Positions 15,118 to 16,637 of a stretch of DNA of 16,637 nucleotides are shown here, piece after piece (positions within the stretch are counted from its first letter, which is position 1; the number at the start of each line of letters is the position of its first letter). The stretch is from Peptococcaceae bacterium. Lineage in GTDB: Bacteria > Bacillota > Dehalobacteriia > UBA7702. The translations under genes were made by a program, and so were the position numbers. The DNA lies in contig DXZC01000040.1 in the NCBI GenBank assembly GCA_019415505.1, positions 1 to 16,637 of the forward strand. The letters run 5' to 3'. The notes under the pieces were generated by a model. It ran no database searches. It saw nothing but the letters and a program-made list of their open reading frames with translations, and was not told the DNA's origin.

Positions 15118-15660
15118 TTATTTTTTTATTGTGCCAATCTCGTCAAAGGGATAATACTGGAATACAGCCTTGGCGTCTATATCGTCTTTGCTGATAAAGG
15201 GGTCGGCTGATTCTTCAACCCATACATGAGCATCGGCGCTGTTATTGCGGTTGTCGCCCAAAACGAAATACTTGCCTGCCGGTACAGTTACGGGTTCCAT
15301 AGTATAAGCGGGTTTTTCGTACAGATAATCCTCTGCCAAAGGTTCACCGTTAATATATACTGTTTCTTCTTTTACCTCCACAGTTTCGCCAGGCAACCCT
15401 ATAACACGTTTAATATATTCAACACCCTCATTATATTCAGCTGGGGGGTCAAAAATAATCACGTCGCCACGTTGGGGCTCGCCTACTAAATAGGAGATTT
15501 TGGAAACTAGAACCCTATCCCCCTTTTCTAAAGTAGGAATCATTGAGCCGGATAGTATCTTACAGGAATCCACCACAAAACATTTAAGCGCCATAGCTAT
15601 GATAAAGGCAATCAGTAAAGTCACAACCAGGTCTTTTATAGTTGATAATACCTTGGACAT
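15118..15660 (-). CDS. lepB: type I signal peptidase
   Basis: This 180-residue membrane serine protease removes signal peptides from secreted proteins on the outer face of the membrane. A single N-terminal transmembrane segment spans about residues 10-30. The nucleophile is Ser39 in SGSMIPTL, the general base Lys84 in YIKRVIGLPG, and GDNRNNSADA (135-144) is the third conserved box. After that box, the usual DSR-x-WG is replaced by DAHVW, a divergence from typical Gram-positive SipS-like enzymes. The ATG follows GAGG with 7 bases between and starts 2 bases after the ypmA stop, so translation is likely coupled. Last gene of the folE-ypmA-lepB operon. Confidence 0.95.
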   Translation of the reverse strand: MSKVLSTIKDLVVTLLIAFIIAMALKCFVVDSCKILSGSMIPTLEKGDRVLVSKISYLVGEPQRGDVIIFDPPAEYNEGVEYIKRVIGLPGETVEVKEETVYINGEPLAEDYLYEKPAYTMEPVTVPAGKYFVLGDNRNNSADAHVWVEESADPFISKDDIDAKAVFQYYPFDEIGTIKK

Positions 15661-15662
15661 TA

Positions 15663-15845
15663 TTATACCTCGTAAATAGTTATCGTCATTTGCCCGTCGT
15701 CATTTTTTCTCAAGCCAAACATAAGATGATAATCCTTGAGATTTTTATTAAGAAAATCTACTATTTCGTACATATCATCCCGTTTAGCAAAGCTCTTGTG
15801 GGCAATTAGCTCTAACCCTTGAGGATTCTCTTTATCTGAAGTCAT
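15663..15845 (-). CDS. YpmA-family small protein (DUF4264-like)
   Basis: This soluble protein of about 60 residues has a C-terminal half (MYEIVDFLNKNLKDYHLMFG ... MTITIYEV) that closely resembles Bacillus YpmA, a conserved Firmicutes protein of unknown function. No signal peptide or metal motif is seen. The ATG at 15845 starts 2 bases after the folE stop; a GTG at 15854 overlapping folE is an alternative with AGGG nearby, and the ribosome site does not settle which is used. It is embedded between folE and lepB with minimal spacing, so it is certainly co-transcribed and probably real despite its size. The operon context does not by itself reveal a function. Confidence 0.82.
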   Translation of the reverse strand: MTSDKENPQGLELIAHKSFAKRDDMYEIVDFLNKNLKDYHLMFGLRKNDDGQMTITIYEV

Positions 15846-15847
15846 TA

Positions 15848-16435
15848 TTACCACTTATCCCTAATCAGAGAGAAACCTTCGGAACGGGTGGAGGCATTGT
15901 TCTTGAAGGCGCCCCGTACGGCGGAGGTAAGAGTCTTGGAGCCGGGTTTTTTCACCCCGCGCATAGTCATACACATATGCTCGGCTTCCATAACCACCAA
16001 AACGCCGTTGGGTTTTAGTTTATCCATAATCGCATCGGCAATTTGCGAGGTAAGGCGTTCCTGTAGCTGGGGACGCCGGGCAAAGCCCTCAACAGTGCGG
16101 GCAATTTTAGAAAGACCGGTTATAGCCCCTTCCTTTTTGGGAATATAGGCTACATGGGCCACGCCGTAAAATGGCATAAGATGATGCTCGCACATGGAAT
16201 AAAACGGTATATCCTTAACGATAACCATTTCGTCGTGATGATCAGCAGAAAATTGTTTTAAAAGGTGGTCGCCGGGATCAATGTGCAGACCGCCAAAAAT
16301 CTCCTCATACATACGACTAACCCGGGCAGGGGTTTCCTTTAAGCCTTCCCTATCTATATCCTCACCAATGGCAATAAGTATTTCTTTCACCGCTGCTTCA
16401 ATTCTGGGCTTATCAATTTTGCTTTCCTTTTCCAT
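15848..16435 (-). CDS. folE: GTP cyclohydrolase I
   Basis: This 195-residue enzyme converts GTP to 7,8-dihydroneopterin triphosphate, the first step of folate (and, in many bacteria, queuosine) synthesis. It is cytoplasmic and normally a homodecamer. The zinc ligands Cys82 and His85 are in SMCEHHLMPF, with Cys155 in HMCMTMRGVKKPGS. LSKIARTVEGFARRPQLQER (109-128) is the classic type IA signature. Length is normal. The ATG follows AAGG with 9 bases between and is led by a good promoter. It is the first gene of an operon with ypmA and lepB; no other folate gene is present in the window. Confidence 0.97.
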   Translation of the reverse strand: MEKESKIDKPRIEAAVKEILIAIGEDIDREGLKETPARVSRMYEEIFGGLHIDPGDHLLKQFSADHHDEMVIVKDIPFYSMCEHHLMPFYGVAHVAYIPKKEGAITGLSKIARTVEGFARRPQLQERLTSQIADAIMDKLKPNGVLVVMEAEHMCMTMRGVKKPGSKTLTSAVRGAFKNNASTRSEGFSLIRDKW

Positions 16436-16481
16436 ATTTAAATACCTTCTATCTTTAAGAATTTGAAAACAAGATAGTTAT

Positions 16482-16510
16482 ATTCTATTGTTTTTATGGG
16501 CAAAGGTCAA
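16482..16510 (-). promoter_or_regulatory. sigma-A-type promoter of folE-ypmA-lepB
   Basis: On the minus strand TTGACC (16505-16510), a 17-bp spacer and TAGAAT (16482-16487) match the housekeeping consensus in 5/6 and 5/6 positions. The expected leader before the folE ATG is about 40 bases. It is divergent from the gene that begins at 16581. Confidence 0.82.
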
Positions 16511-16580
16511 GACAAATAAGAATTTTCGCTATAAAAATAATAAAAAATTCTACACACTTTTATAAATGAGAGGTAAAAAT

Positions 16581-16613
16581 ATGAAAAAATGTCTGCCACT
16601 GGCAATATTAATC
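16581..16613 (+). CDS. start of a secreted or membrane protein, truncated by adapter
   Basis: AGAGG lies 7 bases before an ATG that reads MKKCLPLAILI, a positively charged then hydrophobic start typical of a signal peptide. Only these 11 codons are trustworthy: from 16614 the sequence is library adapter, and the apparent TGA at 16632-16634 lies in adapter DNA. Product unknown. A Cys at position 4 is too early to be a normal lipobox. Confidence 0.5.
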
Positions 16614-16637
16614 CTGTCTCTTATACACATCTGACGC
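16614..16637. other. Nextera transposase adapter sequence (artefact)
   Basis: CTGTCTCTTATACACATCT (16614-16632) is the 19-base Tn5 mosaic-end complement of Nextera adapters, and the following GACGC continues the read-1 adapter reverse complement. This is untrimmed library sequence, not chromosome. Confidence 0.97.

Noticed and set aside
16581..16634. Complete 17-residue peptide gene at the right end
   Set aside because: Its last codons and stop are adapter sequence; only the first 11 codons are genomic.
1..16637. CRISPR array, prophage, insertion sequence, tRNA or rRNA
   Set aside because: No regularly spaced repeats, transposase or integrase frames, terminal inverted repeats or structural RNA signatures were recognised on either strand.

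Overview
The window is a stretch of low-GC Gram-positive chromosome. It most resembles an anaerobic, probably spore-forming member of the Clostridia or a related lineage. The grounds are a SpoVB-type flippase, a small YpmA-family protein, a Bacillus-type menaquinone-linked succinate dehydrogenase/fumarate reductase, strong AGGAGG-type ribosome sites, TTG and GTG starts, and A+T-rich intergenic DNA with simple hairpin terminators. The genus cannot be named from this sequence. The last 24 bases are not genomic: they match the reverse complement of the Nextera read-1 transposase adapter, so the right end is a library or assembly artefact.

Left to right. Bases 1-316 hold no gene I can support. 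Bases 317-3595 are sdhC-sdhA-sdhB on the minus strand, with a clear sigma-A-type promoter in front of sdhC and a perfect hairpin terminator after sdhB. Bases 3627-9225 are a second minus-strand unit: a small metal-dependent amidohydrolase, full-length pyruvate carboxylase and a DUF1015 protein, led by an extended -10 promoter. No terminator separates this unit from sdhC, so read-through is possible. Bases 9437-10296 hold a ZIP-family metal transporter, its terminator, and an odd upstream duplication of its N-terminal coding sequence. Bases 10377-12532 hold a divergent EF-G-like GTPase followed by two hairpins.

A SpoVB/MurJ-like flippase (12679-14232) is the only complete plus-strand gene. It runs 44 bp into the 3' end of the convergent surE gene. 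surE has a promoter with a 19-bp spacer carrying a dyad, the layout used by MerR-family regulators. Bases 15067-16510 are a compact folE-ypmA-lepB operon with a good promoter and terminator. A divergent secreted protein starts at 16581 and is cut after 11 codons by the adapter.

Functional reading: pyruvate carboxylase makes oxaloacetate, and SdhCAB interconverts fumarate and succinate with the menaquinone pool. Together they suggest C4-dicarboxylate flux, either oxidative or toward succinate/propionate; the direction cannot be read from sequence. The rest is housekeeping: folate synthesis, protein export, envelope precursor transport, nucleotide repair and metal uptake. I found no CRISPR array, defence island, prophage or biosynthetic cluster. 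The points most worth following are the MerR-like surE promoter, the EF-G paralogue lacking the catalytic histidine, the DUF1015 protein with a ParB-like motif, and the orphan amidohydrolase heading the pyruvate carboxylase operon.
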